From positions 1 through 32,122 of the forward strand of contig CAYUIY010000014.1 in NCBI GenBank assembly GCA_964444915.1: a DNA stretch of 32,122 bases, in the 5' to 3' direction. The position numbers and the translations under genes are program-made. Below are positions 1 to 8,018 of the stretch, piece after piece (the stretch's first letter is position 1; each line of letters begins with the position of its first letter). The notes beneath the pieces are model-generated. The model was not told the origin of the DNA, made no database searches, and saw nothing but the letters and a program-made list of their open reading frames with translations. The DNA comes from Anaerorudis sp964444915. GTDB taxonomy: Bacteria; Bacteroidota; Bacteroidia; Bacteroidales; Dysgonomonadaceae.

Positions 1-95
1 AATTGGAACCGGTACGGGTAGAAAAAAAGATTGGACGCAACGAGCCGTGTCCATGCGGAAGTGGTAAAAAATATAAACACTGTCACGGTCAATAA
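1..95 (+). CDS. secA: SecA preprotein translocase ATPase, C-terminal end (partial)
   Basis: Only the last 31 codons are inside the window (frame starting at base 3, stop TAA at 93-95). The visible tail ends in RNEPCPCGSGKKYKHCHGQ, the SEC-C zinc-binding motif (CxCx8CH) found at the extreme C-terminus of bacterial SecA, where it binds SecB or ribosomes and phospholipids. The preceding stretch (LEPVRVEKKIGR) is the short basic linker usual before this motif. SEC-C motifs also occur in other proteins, but a motif forming the very end of the protein is typical of SecA. A strong hairpin follows about 55 bases after the stop, so this gene probably ends its transcription unit. Confidence 0.8.
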   Translation, partial: LEPVRVEKKIGRNEPCPCGSGKKYKHCHGQ

Positions 96-499
96 ACCAG
101 ACTCATTAAAATAATGTCGTATAATTATAAAATGTCATAGATTTGACTCTTGTAACAACCCGGAAGAATTTTTCATAGTTTTCCGGGTTGTTACAATATT
201 TATTATACGAAGTTCAAATAAAAAAATACAATACTCCAACAAATGTTTTTAATAGCAATATCCGGTTGCAAAAAGACACCTAAGTTCAAATTAGAAGTGC
301 GACATTGCGGTTGATGTTTTGCAATTATTGGTTGAAAAAATGCATGAAAAATACAACGGTTTTTTTGTTAAATTCGACAAAAAGCAGTACCTTAGTAGAA
401 TATTATAACATCTCTGACAAGAATTGATAAATGCCTGTAAATAAAGCAAATACGTCTTGTAATTTTTAAAGAAAGATTTGGTAAATTAAACAATATAGT
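96..499. other. secA-gyrA intergenic region (404 bp)
   Basis: The region holds a terminator-like hairpin (151-195) and otherwise AT-rich sequence leading into gyrA. A direct repeat AAGTTCAAAT occurs at 210-219 and 282-291. One open frame, 295-411, has no start codon at its beginning (first ATG at 340) and reads like a protein fragment (DIAVDVLQLLVEKM and onward), so it may be a gene remnant. I see no clear TAnnTTTG promoter box for gyrA here and no RNA gene. Confidence 0.5.
151..195 (+). terminator. Hairpin terminator downstream of secA
   Basis: A perfect 15-bp inverted repeat, TGTAACAACCCGGAA at 151-165 and its exact complement at 181-195, is separated by a 15-nt loop. It sits 55 bases after the secA stop. 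The tail after the stem is AT-rich but has no long T run, so termination strength is uncertain. Confidence 0.7.
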
Positions 500-3025
500 A
501 TGATTGATCAGGAAGAAAGAATCATTCAGATTAACATCGAAGACGAAATGAAATCGGCATACATCGATTATTCGATGTCTGTTATTGTTTCCAGAGCGTT
601 ACCCGATGTGAGAGACGGACTTAAACCCGTTCACAGACGTATACTCTACGGTATGTACGAGTTGGGTAATACATCGGATAAACCCCATAAAAAATCTGCC
701 CGAATCGTAGGAGAGGTGTTGGGAAAATACCATCCTCATGGCGATTCATCAGTTTATAATGCTATGGTGCGCATGGCACAAGACTGGAGCATGCGCTATC
801 CGCTGATTGACGGCCAAGGTAATATGGGTAGTATAGACGGCGATAGCCCCGCAGCCATGCGGTATACCGAAGCAAGACTCAACAAACTGGCCGAAGAAAT
901 GCTGCGCGATATCGATAAAGATACGGTCGATTTTCAATTGAATTTTGATGATACTCTCTATGAACCAACTGTTCTCCCAACACGAATTCCCAACTTGCTG
1001 ATTAACGGATCGGCGGGAATCGCAGTAGGGATGGCTACCAATATAGCTCCCCATAATTTAACGGAATGCATTAACGGCATTATTGCTTATATCGACAACC
1101 GAGATATCGATGTCAAAGGCCTTATGCAATATGTAAAAGCACCCGATTTTCCAACCGGGGGATACATATATGGATATGAAGGTGTAGAAGAGGCTTTTGA
1201 AACAGGAAGAGGACGGGTGGTTATTCGCGGAAAAGCCGAAATTGAAATCGGCAAAACCCACGACCAAATCATTATTACCGAAATCCCTTATATGGTCAAC
1301 AAAGCCGACCTGATTAAGCATATTGCCGATTTGGTTACGGATAAAAAAATTGAAGGGATTTCGAATATTAACGATGAGAGTGACCGCCAAGGAATGCGCA
1401 TCGTGATTGATATAAAACGCGATGCCAATGCCAATGTCGTATTAAATAAACTTTATAAACTCACTGCTTTACAATCGTCGTTCAATGTAAACAACATTGC
1501 TTTGGTAAAAGGACGACCCCAAATGCTCAATCTGAAAAATATGATTGAACTGTTTGTGGAACATCGGCACGAAGTGGTGATCAGAAGAACAAAATTCGAC
1601 CTTAAAAAAGCAGAAGACAGAGCACATATTCTGGAAGGTTTAATTATCGCATCGGACAATATAGACGAAGTAATTGCCATTATCCGTAGTTCGAGTAACC
1701 CGAAAGAAGCTATGGATCGATTAATAGAGCGTTTTCAACTGACTGAAATTCAGGCTCGTGCAATAGTGGAAATGCGTCTGCGACAGTTAACGGGTTTAGA
1801 ACAGGATAAACTTCATGCCGAATATGAAGAGGTTAAAAAACAAATCGAATACCTCAATGAAATACTGAACAACGAAGAGCTCTGCATGCAAGTTATCAAA
1901 GACGAGCTTATTGAAATAAGAGACAAATATGGCGACGAGCGCCGTTCTGAAATTATTTATTCATCGGAAGAATTAAATCCCGAAGACTTTTATGCCGATG
2001 ACGAAATGATCATCACCATTTCACACATGGGTTATATTAAACGTACACCTTTATCGGAGTTTCGCACGCAAAACCGAGGCGGGGTAGGGTCCAAAGGTTC
2101 TGAAACACGTGATGAAGATTTTGTGGAATTTATTTACCCGGCAACCAACCATAACTATATGCTTTTCTTTACACAAAAAGGGAAATGCTATTGGTTGCGT
2201 GTATACGAAATTCCCGAAGGTTCAAGAACATCTAAAGGAAGAGCAATACAAAACCTATTAAATATCGACCCCGATGATGCGGTTACAGCATTTGTACGAG
2301 TACCGGGATTGGACGATGAAGAGTATATTAATTCGCATTACCTCCTTTTCTGTACTAAACAGGGAATAGTGAAAAAAACATTGCTAGAGGCTTACTCACG
2401 CCCGCGGCAAAATGGTGTAAATGCCATTACACTTAGGGAAGACGATCAGGTGATATCTGTACGTTTAACCGATGGAAATAAAGATGTTATATTGGCAAAC
2501 AGAAATGGACGCGCTATCCGATTCCACGAATCGGATGTACGTCCGATGAGACGTACAGCTACTGGCGTGAAAGGAATGACACTCGATGAAGATGGTGAAG
2601 ACTGTATCATAGGGATGATTTGTATGGATCCGGATTCGGAAAATACTATCTTGGTTGTTTCGGAACAAGGGTACGGAAAACGAACCTACTTGAACGATGA
2701 AGATGGTGAACCCGTATATCGTGTTACACGCAGAGGTGGAAAAGGAATTAAAACTCTGAATATTACAGAAAAGACAGGCAAATTGGTAGCTATTAAAAGT
2801 GTAACAGACGACAACGATTTAATGATAATTAACAAATCCGGAATTGCAATACGCGTAAAAATTTCCGATATTCGCATCATGGGAAGAGCAACGCAAGGAG
2901 TTCGTCTTATCAATTTGGATAAACGCAACGATGAAATTGCATCCGTATGTAAAGTAAATTCAGAGGATTTGGAAAACAACGAAATAAATGAATTAAATGA
3001 CGATGCTGATTCTGATAAAGAATAA
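500..3025 (+). CDS. gyrA: DNA gyrase subunit A
   Basis: GyrA is the breakage-reunion subunit of DNA gyrase (GyrA2GyrB2), which introduces negative supercoils in the cytoplasm. The 841-aa protein starts with the typical DEMKSAYIDYSMSVIVSRAL segment. Its N-terminal numbering matches E. coli: the catalytic tyrosine is Y122 (AAMRYTEAR), and the quinolone-resistance-determining region is HPHGDSSVYNAMVRM, with Ser at 83 and Asn at 87. The C-terminal DNA-wrapping beta-pinwheel carries a degenerate GyrA box, QNRGGVG, and ends in an acidic tail. GyrA-type length and the FCTKQG / ANRNGRAIRFHE blade repeats favour GyrA over ParC. It has its own region after the secA terminator and is followed 52 bases later by the TPR gene with no terminator between, so the two are probably co-transcribed. 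Asn at 87, where Asp or Glu is common, may be natural. Confidence 0.97.
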   Translation: MIDQEERIIQINIEDEMKSAYIDYSMSVIVSRALPDVRDGLKPVHRRILYGMYELGNTSDKPHKKSARIVGEVLGKYHPHGDSSVYNAMVRMAQDWSMRYPLIDGQGNMGSIDGDSPAAMRYTEARLNKLAEEMLRDIDKDTVDFQLNFDDTLYEPTVLPTRIPNLLINGSAGIAVGMATNIAPHNLTECINGIIAYIDNRDIDVKGLMQYVKAPDFPTGGYIYGYEGVEEAFETGRGRVVIRGKAEIEIGKTHDQIIITEIPYMVNKADLIKHIADLVTDKKIEGISNINDESDRQGMRIVIDIKRDANANVVLNKLYKLTALQSSFNVNNIALVKGRPQMLNLKNMIELFVEHRHEVVIRRTKFDLKKAEDRAHILEGLIIASDNIDEVIAIIRSSSNPKEAMDRLIERFQLTEIQARAIVEMRLRQLTGLEQDKLHAEYEEVKKQIEYLNEILNNEELCMQVIKDELIEIRDKYGDERRSEIIYSSEELNPEDFYADDEMIITISHMGYIKRTPLSEFRTQNRGGVGSKGSETRDEDFVEFIYPATNHNYMLFFTQKGKCYWLRVYEIPEGSRTSKGRAIQNLLNIDPDDAVTAFVRVPGLDDEEYINSHYLLFCTKQGIVKKTLLEAYSRPRQNGVNAITLREDDQVISVRLTDGNKDVILANRNGRAIRFHESDVRPMRRTATGVKGMTLDEDGEDCIIGMICMDPDSENTILVVSEQGYGKRTYLNDEDGEPVYRVTRRGGKGIKTLNITEKTGKLVAIKSVTDDNDLMIINKSGIAIRVKISDIRIMGRATQGVRLINLDKRNDEIASVCKVNSEDLENNEINELNDDADSDKE

Positions 3026-3077
3026 TGCTTAGCATGGAAATTGTAAGAAATTAATTAATCGATTAAAAATAAATAAA

Positions 3078-4358
3078 ATGAAAAAATTTCTTTTTTTTAC
3101 CTTGATAGCAGTCTTTTCAGCGGGCACAATGTTCGCTCAAAAAAAAGTTCTGAAAGATGCTAAACGTGCTCTTGACAGTAACAATTTAGAAGAAGCACGA
3201 GCATTAATTAAACAGGCTATTAATCATCCTGAAACCGCGAATGATCCGGAAACATGGAAACTGTATGGCGATATTGGAAACAAGGCTTTCGATAACGAAA
3301 GAATGAATCAAATGCTTGGTAAACCGACGAATGAAAAAGTGATGTACAATGGGTTATTGGAGTCTTTCTATCCTTATGTCAAAGCAGATTCTTTGGGTCA
3401 GTTGCCCGATGAAAAAGGTAAGGTGAAAAACAGGGTAAGAAAAGATATAGCAGCTATTTTAAAAGCTAATCACCCTTACTATATTAACGGAGGAGTTTAC
3501 TATAACGAGCAAAGAGATTATGCCAAAGCTTCAGAATGTTTCGAAATATATTGGACAATACCCACTCTGCCAATGTTTGAAGACGAGAAGGATGCTTTCA
3601 ACTTAGACAGCACTTATCAGATTATTAAATATTATGCCATCATTACAGCTATTCAGGCAGATAATCATGAAAAGGCAATAGAACTTATCCAAAGAGCCAT
3701 CAATGAACAACCCTTCATCGAAAATAGTGCTTATAAAGAAAGCGACTTATACGAATTGTTGGCAAGTGAATACCTTCAAGTAGGAGACTCTACTAAATTT
3801 ATGGAAGTACTTTATTTAGGAGCTGAGAAATTCCCTGAAAGCAAGTATTTTATTCCTAATCTGATAAATATATATATACGTCAAGGTGAGCACGAGAAAG
3901 CAATGGAATATTTAGACAAAGCCATTGCTAATGATCCGGCGAATGCGTGTGAATTAAATAGTGTAAAAGCTGCTTTACTGATCGAACAGAAAGATTATGC
4001 CGCTGCAGAAGCCGAATATAATAAAGCACTTGAGCAAGATCCAAATTGCGAAAGAGCACTGGAAGGATTAGCGGTAAATTATATTCTTCAAGCTCAGGAC
4101 TTAAAAGAAGTGACAGCGACCTTAACAAACCGACAGCAACAAATCGAGAACGATAAAAAAACATTGGAATTATATCAAAAAGCGTTGCCGTTACTGGAGA
4201 AATACACAGAATTGTTGAGGGCACGCAATGCCGATGAATCTGAAATTAAATCCGCATTATTAAAATTAAGAAACGTATATTACAATTTGAGCCTTCTAGG
4301 TGTAGATAAATCAAAAGAACTTCAAGCAGTTGAGGCTGAACTTGATATCAACCAGTGA
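3078..4358 (+). CDS. Exported tetratricopeptide-repeat protein
   Basis: The 426-aa protein begins with a signal peptide (KKFLFFTLIAVFSAGTMFAQ, cleavage probably after the AQ), so it is periplasmic or envelope-associated. The mature part is alpha-helical with tandem tetratricopeptide repeats. The clearest lie around residues 265-335, with motifs such as EKAMEYLDKAIANDPANA and a following repeat ending ALEQDPNCERALEGLAVNYI. A charged, coiled-coil-like helix follows. TPRs mediate protein-protein contacts; no catalytic motif is seen. It lies just downstream of gyrA, a neighbourhood I know from other Bacteroidales genomes, but a functional link to gyrase is not evident. A terminator follows its stop. 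Confidence 0.85.
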   Translation: MKKFLFFTLIAVFSAGTMFAQKKVLKDAKRALDSNNLEEARALIKQAINHPETANDPETWKLYGDIGNKAFDNERMNQMLGKPTNEKVMYNGLLESFYPYVKADSLGQLPDEKGKVKNRVRKDIAAILKANHPYYINGGVYYNEQRDYAKASECFEIYWTIPTLPMFEDEKDAFNLDSTYQIIKYYAIITAIQADNHEKAIELIQRAINEQPFIENSAYKESDLYELLASEYLQVGDSTKFMEVLYLGAEKFPESKYFIPNLINIYIRQGEHEKAMEYLDKAIANDPANACELNSVKAALLIEQKDYAAAEAEYNKALEQDPNCERALEGLAVNYILQAQDLKEVTATLTNRQQQIENDKKTLELYQKALPLLEKYTELLRARNADESEIKSALLKLRNVYYNLSLLGVDKSKELQAVEAELDINQ

Positions 4359-4373
4359 TTTCATTTATAAGAA

Positions 4374-4417
4374 AGAAAAAAAAGCGATACTTTTTATTTT
4401 GGTATCGCTTTTTTTAT
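4374..4417 (+). terminator. Rho-independent terminator of the gyrA-TPR unit
   Basis: AAAGCGATAC (4381-4390) pairs with GTATCGCTTT (4402-4411) around an 11-nt loop. It is preceded by an A-run and followed by a T-run, a classic intrinsic terminator that would work in both directions. It begins about 15 bases after the TPR gene stop. Confidence 0.9.
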
Positions 4418-4447
4418 TTGCTTGAAAAATAATAATGATTATGTATC

Positions 4448-4485
4448 GACGCCGAATAAATATATTGACGCCAAATAAATATATT
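4448..4485. repeat. Tandem 19-bp repeat, two copies
   Basis: GACGCCGAATAAATATATT at 4448-4466 is followed directly by a copy at 4467-4485 that differs at one base (G to A). It lies just after the terminator and before an 18-bp tandem array. Confidence 0.85.
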
Positions 4486-4537
4486 TCGGCTCTCAAGCAT
4501 ATCAAACTATAGAGTAGGAACGAAGTTAAACATAGGA

Positions 4538-4591
4538 ACAGAGTTAAACTAAAGTACAGAGTTAAACTAAAGTACAGAGTTAAACTAAAGT
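4538..4591. repeat. Tandem 18-bp repeat, three perfect copies
   Basis: The unit ACAGAGTTAAACTAAAGT occurs three times in a row (4538-4555, 4556-4573, 4574-4591). A degenerate copy precedes it (about 4518-4535, containing GAAGTTAAACATAG). There are no spacers, so this is not a CRISPR array; it is a minisatellite-like array in non-coding DNA. An antisense open frame through it (SLTLYF repeats) is a by-product of the array. Confidence 0.9.
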
Positions 4592-4595
4592 TAGG

Positions 4596-4647
4596 AATAA
4601 ATATAATTCCAATATTATGATTAAACATAATAGGAATTATATTTATT
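4596..4647. repeat. Long AT-rich inverted repeat (hairpin)
   Basis: A 15-bp arm at 4596-4610 and a 7-bp arm at 4613-4619 are complementary to 4633-4647 and 4626-4632. This gives a 22-bp stem with a 2-nt bulge and a 6-nt loop (ATTAAA). It lies in the 482-bp gap between the TPR gene and purM and could be a second terminator, a structured small RNA or the relic of a small mobile element. Besides this hairpin, the two tandem arrays and the purM promoter, the gap contains nothing I recognise. Confidence 0.75.
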
Positions 4648-4780
4648 TTCTATCAGTTGCATTTCATCTGATCAATTTCAACGCGATGATACAAAATTGA
4701 AGCGCATTTAAAAGCAAGATTTACACAATGCAAACATAAAAATGAATGATTTAAAAGTAAAAAGGATGATTTAAAAATAG

Positions 4781-4788
4781 TATCTTTG
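4781..4788 (+). promoter_or_regulatory. Probable promoter -7 box for purM-prfA-pyrF
   Basis: TATCTTTG followed by TG matches the Bacteroidota -7 consensus TAnnTTTG and lies 52 bases before the purM start. Just upstream, ATGATTTAAAA occurs twice with a 20-bp period (4746-4756 and 4766-4776), about two helical turns, over the expected -33 region. This could be a regulator site. Confidence 0.6.
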
Positions 4789-4840
4789 TGCCGGAATCTT
4801 ACATAATGAATTTTTAAATCAGAAAAACTCTTCACAACAC

Positions 4841-6013
4841 ATGACCAACCAACGTTATAATCAACGCGGCGTTTCAGCTTCAAAAGAAGATGTGCACAAT
4901 GCGATTAAAAATTTGGATAAAGGAATTTTTCCAAAAGCTTTTTGCAAAATAATTCCCGATATTTTAGGCGGAGAACCGACTTATTGCAATGTTATGCATG
5001 CAGACGGCGCCGGAACAAAATCATCGCTTGCTTACGTTTATTGGCGCGAAACGGGCGACCTTTCTGTATGGAAAGGAATCGCACAAGACGCCATGATTAT
5101 GAACGTTGATGATTTACTATGCGTGGGAGCCGATAACAATATATTATTATCGTCAACTATCGGTAGAAACAAAAATCTCATTCCAGGCGAAGTGATATCG
5201 GCTATCATAAATGGCACAAATGAATTGTGCGAAGAATTATCGTCAATGGGTGTGCATATTTATCCTACGGGTGGCGAAACGGCCGACGTGGGCGATCTTG
5301 TGCGCACAATTATTGTTGATAGCACCGTTACTTGCCGTATGAAACGTTCCGATGTAATCGATAACGCAAATATTCAGGCAGGCGATGTCATTGTAGGATT
5401 ATCTTCTTATGGAAAAGCCACTTACGAGAAAGAATACAACAGCGGCATAGGAAGTAACGGCCTTACCTCGGCTCGCCACGATGTCTTTGCCAACTATCTT
5501 GCCAAAAAATATCCTGAAAGTTATGATCCGGCTATCCCGGCCTCTTTGGTATACTCAGGCAAAATGAAATTAACGGATAAAATTGAAAATCTGGACATTA
5601 ATGCAGGCAAACTGCTATTGTCTCCTACTCGCACCTACTCCCCTATTATATCATTGGTTTTCAATGAATTGAGAACAAAAATACATGGAATGATTCATTG
5701 TACCGGCGGTGGACAAACAAAAATCCTACACTTTTTGAATGAAGATCTCAGGGTTATCAAAAATAATCTTTTCCCTATTCCACCCCTCTTTTCTCTTATT
5801 CAACAACAATCAGGAACGGATTGGAAAGAGATGTATCAGGTTTTCAATATGGGACATCGAATGGAAATTTATTTGCCCGAGACTTATGCTCAGCGTATTA
5901 TTGAGATTTCCCAATCGTTTAATGTTGATGCACAAATTGTGGGATATGTAGAAAAATCAGAGAAGAAAGAGTTAATGATAGAAAGCGAATTTGGGAAATT
6001 CATTTACAGTTAA
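4841..6013 (+). CDS. purM: Phosphoribosylformylglycinamidine cyclo-ligase (AIR synthase)
   Basis: PurM converts FGAM to AIR using ATP, the fifth step of purine synthesis, in the cytoplasm. The 390-aa protein carries the PurM/AIRS signature features. HADGAGTKSSLAYVYW (residues 53-68) is the Mg-ATP loop equivalent. QDAMIMNVDDLLCVGA (82-97) forms the metal-binding acidic region, and YPTGGETADVGD (141-152) the GGETA motif. The C-terminal AIRS domain has the glycine-rich HCTGGGQTK. It is the divergent Bacteroidota form, somewhat longer than E. coli PurM (about 345 aa). The ATG at 4841 follows a promoter-like TATCTTTG box. It is followed after 57 bases by prfA, an order I know from other Bacteroidales. 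Confidence 0.9.
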   Translation: MTNQRYNQRGVSASKEDVHNAIKNLDKGIFPKAFCKIIPDILGGEPTYCNVMHADGAGTKSSLAYVYWRETGDLSVWKGIAQDAMIMNVDDLLCVGADNNILLSSTIGRNKNLIPGEVISAIINGTNELCEELSSMGVHIYPTGGETADVGDLVRTIIVDSTVTCRMKRSDVIDNANIQAGDVIVGLSSYGKATYEKEYNSGIGSNGLTSARHDVFANYLAKKYPESYDPAIPASLVYSGKMKLTDKIENLDINAGKLLLSPTRTYSPIISLVFNELRTKIHGMIHCTGGGQTKILHFLNEDLRVIKNNLFPIPPLFSLIQQQSGTDWKEMYQVFNMGHRMEIYLPETYAQRIIEISQSFNVDAQIVGYVEKSEKKELMIESEFGKFIYS

Positions 6014-6070
6014 GGGTATTATCCATCAATAATGGGGATACCCATACAAAAATAATTTTAAGTTGAATAT

Positions 6071-7156
6071 ATGGCAGAAAATTCATTGCTAGATAAATTA
6101 GAACACTTAGTTGCTCGTTTTGAGGAGGTTGCAACACTAATTACCGATCCCGATGTGATATCGGACATGGAGCGTTTTGTGAAACTCAATAAAGAATACA
6201 GCGACTTGCAAAAGATTGTAGAGACACGAAACGAATATAAAAATACACTAGACGCGATCCAAGAAGCTAAAAATATCCTAGAAAATGAAACGGATGCCGA
6301 TCTTAGACAACTTGCAAACGAAGAATTGTCGGTACAGCTGGAGAAACTTCCAACGTTGGAAGAGAAAATAAAAATCTTGTTGCTTCCTGACGATCCGGAT
6401 GATGAGAAAAATGTAGTTATGGAAATTCGTGCAGGCACCGGTGGCGATGAAGCTGCTATTTTTGCCGGCGATTTATATAAAATGTACACCCGATTTTGCG
6501 AAAACAAAGGGTGGAAAACCGAAGTGACAAGCTTTACAGAAGGAACAGCCGGAGGATTTAAGGAAATTATTTTTACGGTCACAGGTGAAAATGTATATGG
6601 CACCTTGAAATACGAATCGGGTGTACACCGCGTGCAACGCGTGCCGGCAACCGAAACGCAAGGACGCATCCACACCTCTGCAGCAACAGTGGCCGTTTTA
6701 CCTGAAGCCGAAGAATTTGATGTTGAATTAAATCCGGCCGACATTGAGTTTCATACAGCGCGATCAAGCGGCGCAGGAGGGCAAAACGTAAATAAAGTGG
6801 AAACAAAAGTGCAGCTCACGCATAAACCCACAGGAATTGTGGTAGTGTCGCAACAAGCACGTTCCCAACTGCAAAATCGAGAAATTGCCATGCAAATGCT
6901 CCGAACGAAACTTTATGATATGGAACTCTCTAAACGCCATGAGGAAATTGCATCGCGTCGCAAAACGATGGTTTCTACGGGCGATCGCTCTGCAAAAATT
7001 CGTACATACAATTATCCGCAAGGACGAGTTACCGATCACCGAATTAATTTTACATTTCATAATTTATCTGCATTTATGGATGGAGATATCCAACCCATGA
7101 TCGATCAATTGATCATAAGCGAAAATGCAGAACGAATGAAAGAATCTGAAATATAA
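6071..7156 (+). CDS. prfA: Peptide chain release factor 1
   Basis: RF1 recognises UAA and UAG stop codons in the ribosomal A site and triggers peptidyl-tRNA hydrolysis. The 361-aa protein has the expected layout: an N-terminal helical domain, the RF1 codon-reading tripeptide PAT at residues 192-194 (in RVPATETQGR; RF2 would have SPF), and the catalytic GGQ at 236-238 in the segment SSGAGGQNVNKVET. The glutamine of GGQ is the usual methylation site. Length matches the family (about 360 aa). pyrF starts four bases after its stop, so the two are translated from one message. Confidence 0.97.
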   Translation: MAENSLLDKLEHLVARFEEVATLITDPDVISDMERFVKLNKEYSDLQKIVETRNEYKNTLDAIQEAKNILENETDADLRQLANEELSVQLEKLPTLEEKIKILLLPDDPDDEKNVVMEIRAGTGGDEAAIFAGDLYKMYTRFCENKGWKTEVTSFTEGTAGGFKEIIFTVTGENVYGTLKYESGVHRVQRVPATETQGRIHTSAATVAVLPEAEEFDVELNPADIEFHTARSSGAGGQNVNKVETKVQLTHKPTGIVVVSQQARSQLQNREIAMQMLRTKLYDMELSKRHEEIASRRKTMVSTGDRSAKIRTYNYPQGRVTDHRINFTFHNLSAFMDGDIQPMIDQLIISENAERMKESEI

Positions 7157-7160
7157 AAAA

Positions 7161-7991
7161 ATGAATAAACAACAACTTTTTCAACAAATTAAGAAAAAAC
7201 AATCCTTCCTATGTGTGGGATTGGATACCGATTTGGAAAAAATACCTGATTATCTGCTAGATAACGATGATCCCATATATATTTTTAACAAAGCCATTAT
7301 TGATGCAACAGCGCCCTATTGCGTGGCATACAAACCTAATATTGCATTTTACGAGGCAGCAGGTCAAAAAGGTTGGTTAGCCTTTGAGAAAACGGTGGCC
7401 TACATCAAACAACGCTATCCCGATCAATTTATTATTGCCGATGCCAAACGAGGCGATATCGGGAACACCGCCGAAATGTATGCCCGCTTTTATTTCGATG
7501 CAATGAAAGTAGATGCCGTAACCGTTTCGCCCTATATGGGAGAAGACAGTGTAAAACCTTTTCTTCTTTATCCGCAGAATCATGTTATTCTCTTGGCATT
7601 GACATCCAACAAGGGCGCACACGATTTTCAACTCACAGAAGATCGCAACGGCGAACGGCTGTTCGAAAAAGTGCTCCGCATTTCTCAAACATGGGCTTCG
7701 GACGAGCAAATGATGTATGTAGTAGGCGCCACACAAGGTCATTTATTTGAAGATGTTCGCAAAATTGTTCCCCATCATTTTCTGCTTGTTCCGGGTATCG
7801 GCGCTCAGGGAGGATCGCTAGAAGAGGTATGTAAATATGGCATGAACAGCACGTGTGGATTACTTGTCAATTCATCGCGTGCTATTCTGTACGCCGATTC
7901 CTCCGCGGATTTTGCTAATGCTGCACGTGAGGAAGCAAAAAAATTGCAGCAGAAAATGAGTACTATGCTAACCAAATATTTGGACAAGTAG
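7161..7991 (+). CDS. pyrF: Orotidine 5'-phosphate decarboxylase (type 2 family)
   Basis: PyrF decarboxylates OMP to UMP, the last step of de novo pyrimidine synthesis, in the cytoplasm. The 276-aa length and the CVGLDTDLEKIP start are typical of the longer type 2 subfamily. The catalytic Asp-Lys-Asp array is in ADAKRGDIGNT (D94, K96, D99), and the phosphate-binding end is seen in LLVPGIGAQGGS. It follows prfA by four bases and shares the purM-prfA transcription unit, linking purine, pyrimidine and translation-termination genes. Confidence 0.95.
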   Translation: MNKQQLFQQIKKKQSFLCVGLDTDLEKIPDYLLDNDDPIYIFNKAIIDATAPYCVAYKPNIAFYEAAGQKGWLAFEKTVAYIKQRYPDQFIIADAKRGDIGNTAEMYARFYFDAMKVDAVTVSPYMGEDSVKPFLLYPQNHVILLALTSNKGAHDFQLTEDRNGERLFEKVLRISQTWASDEQMMYVVGATQGHLFEDVRKIVPHHFLLVPGIGAQGGSLEEVCKYGMNSTCGLLVNSSRAILYADSSADFANAAREEAKKLQQKMSTMLTKYLDK

Positions 7992-8018
7992 ACCTTACAA
8001 GATTTTTAAAACTTTACT

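Noticed and set aside
295..411. 37-codon open frame between secA and gyrA (containing VDVLQLLVEKM)
   Set aside because: No initiation codon at its start and no recognisable family; noted as a possible gene remnant only.
4518..4591. Possible CRISPR array
   Set aside because: The 18-bp units are directly adjacent with no unique spacers and no cas genes are near.
4365..4628. Minus-strand open frame of 87 aa with SLTLYF repeats
   Set aside because: The repeats come only from the 18-bp tandem array; it spans a terminator and has no signal of selection.
6058..6744. Minus-strand 228-aa open frame inside prfA
   Set aside because: Ser-rich shadow of the well-conserved RF1 frame with no family resemblance.
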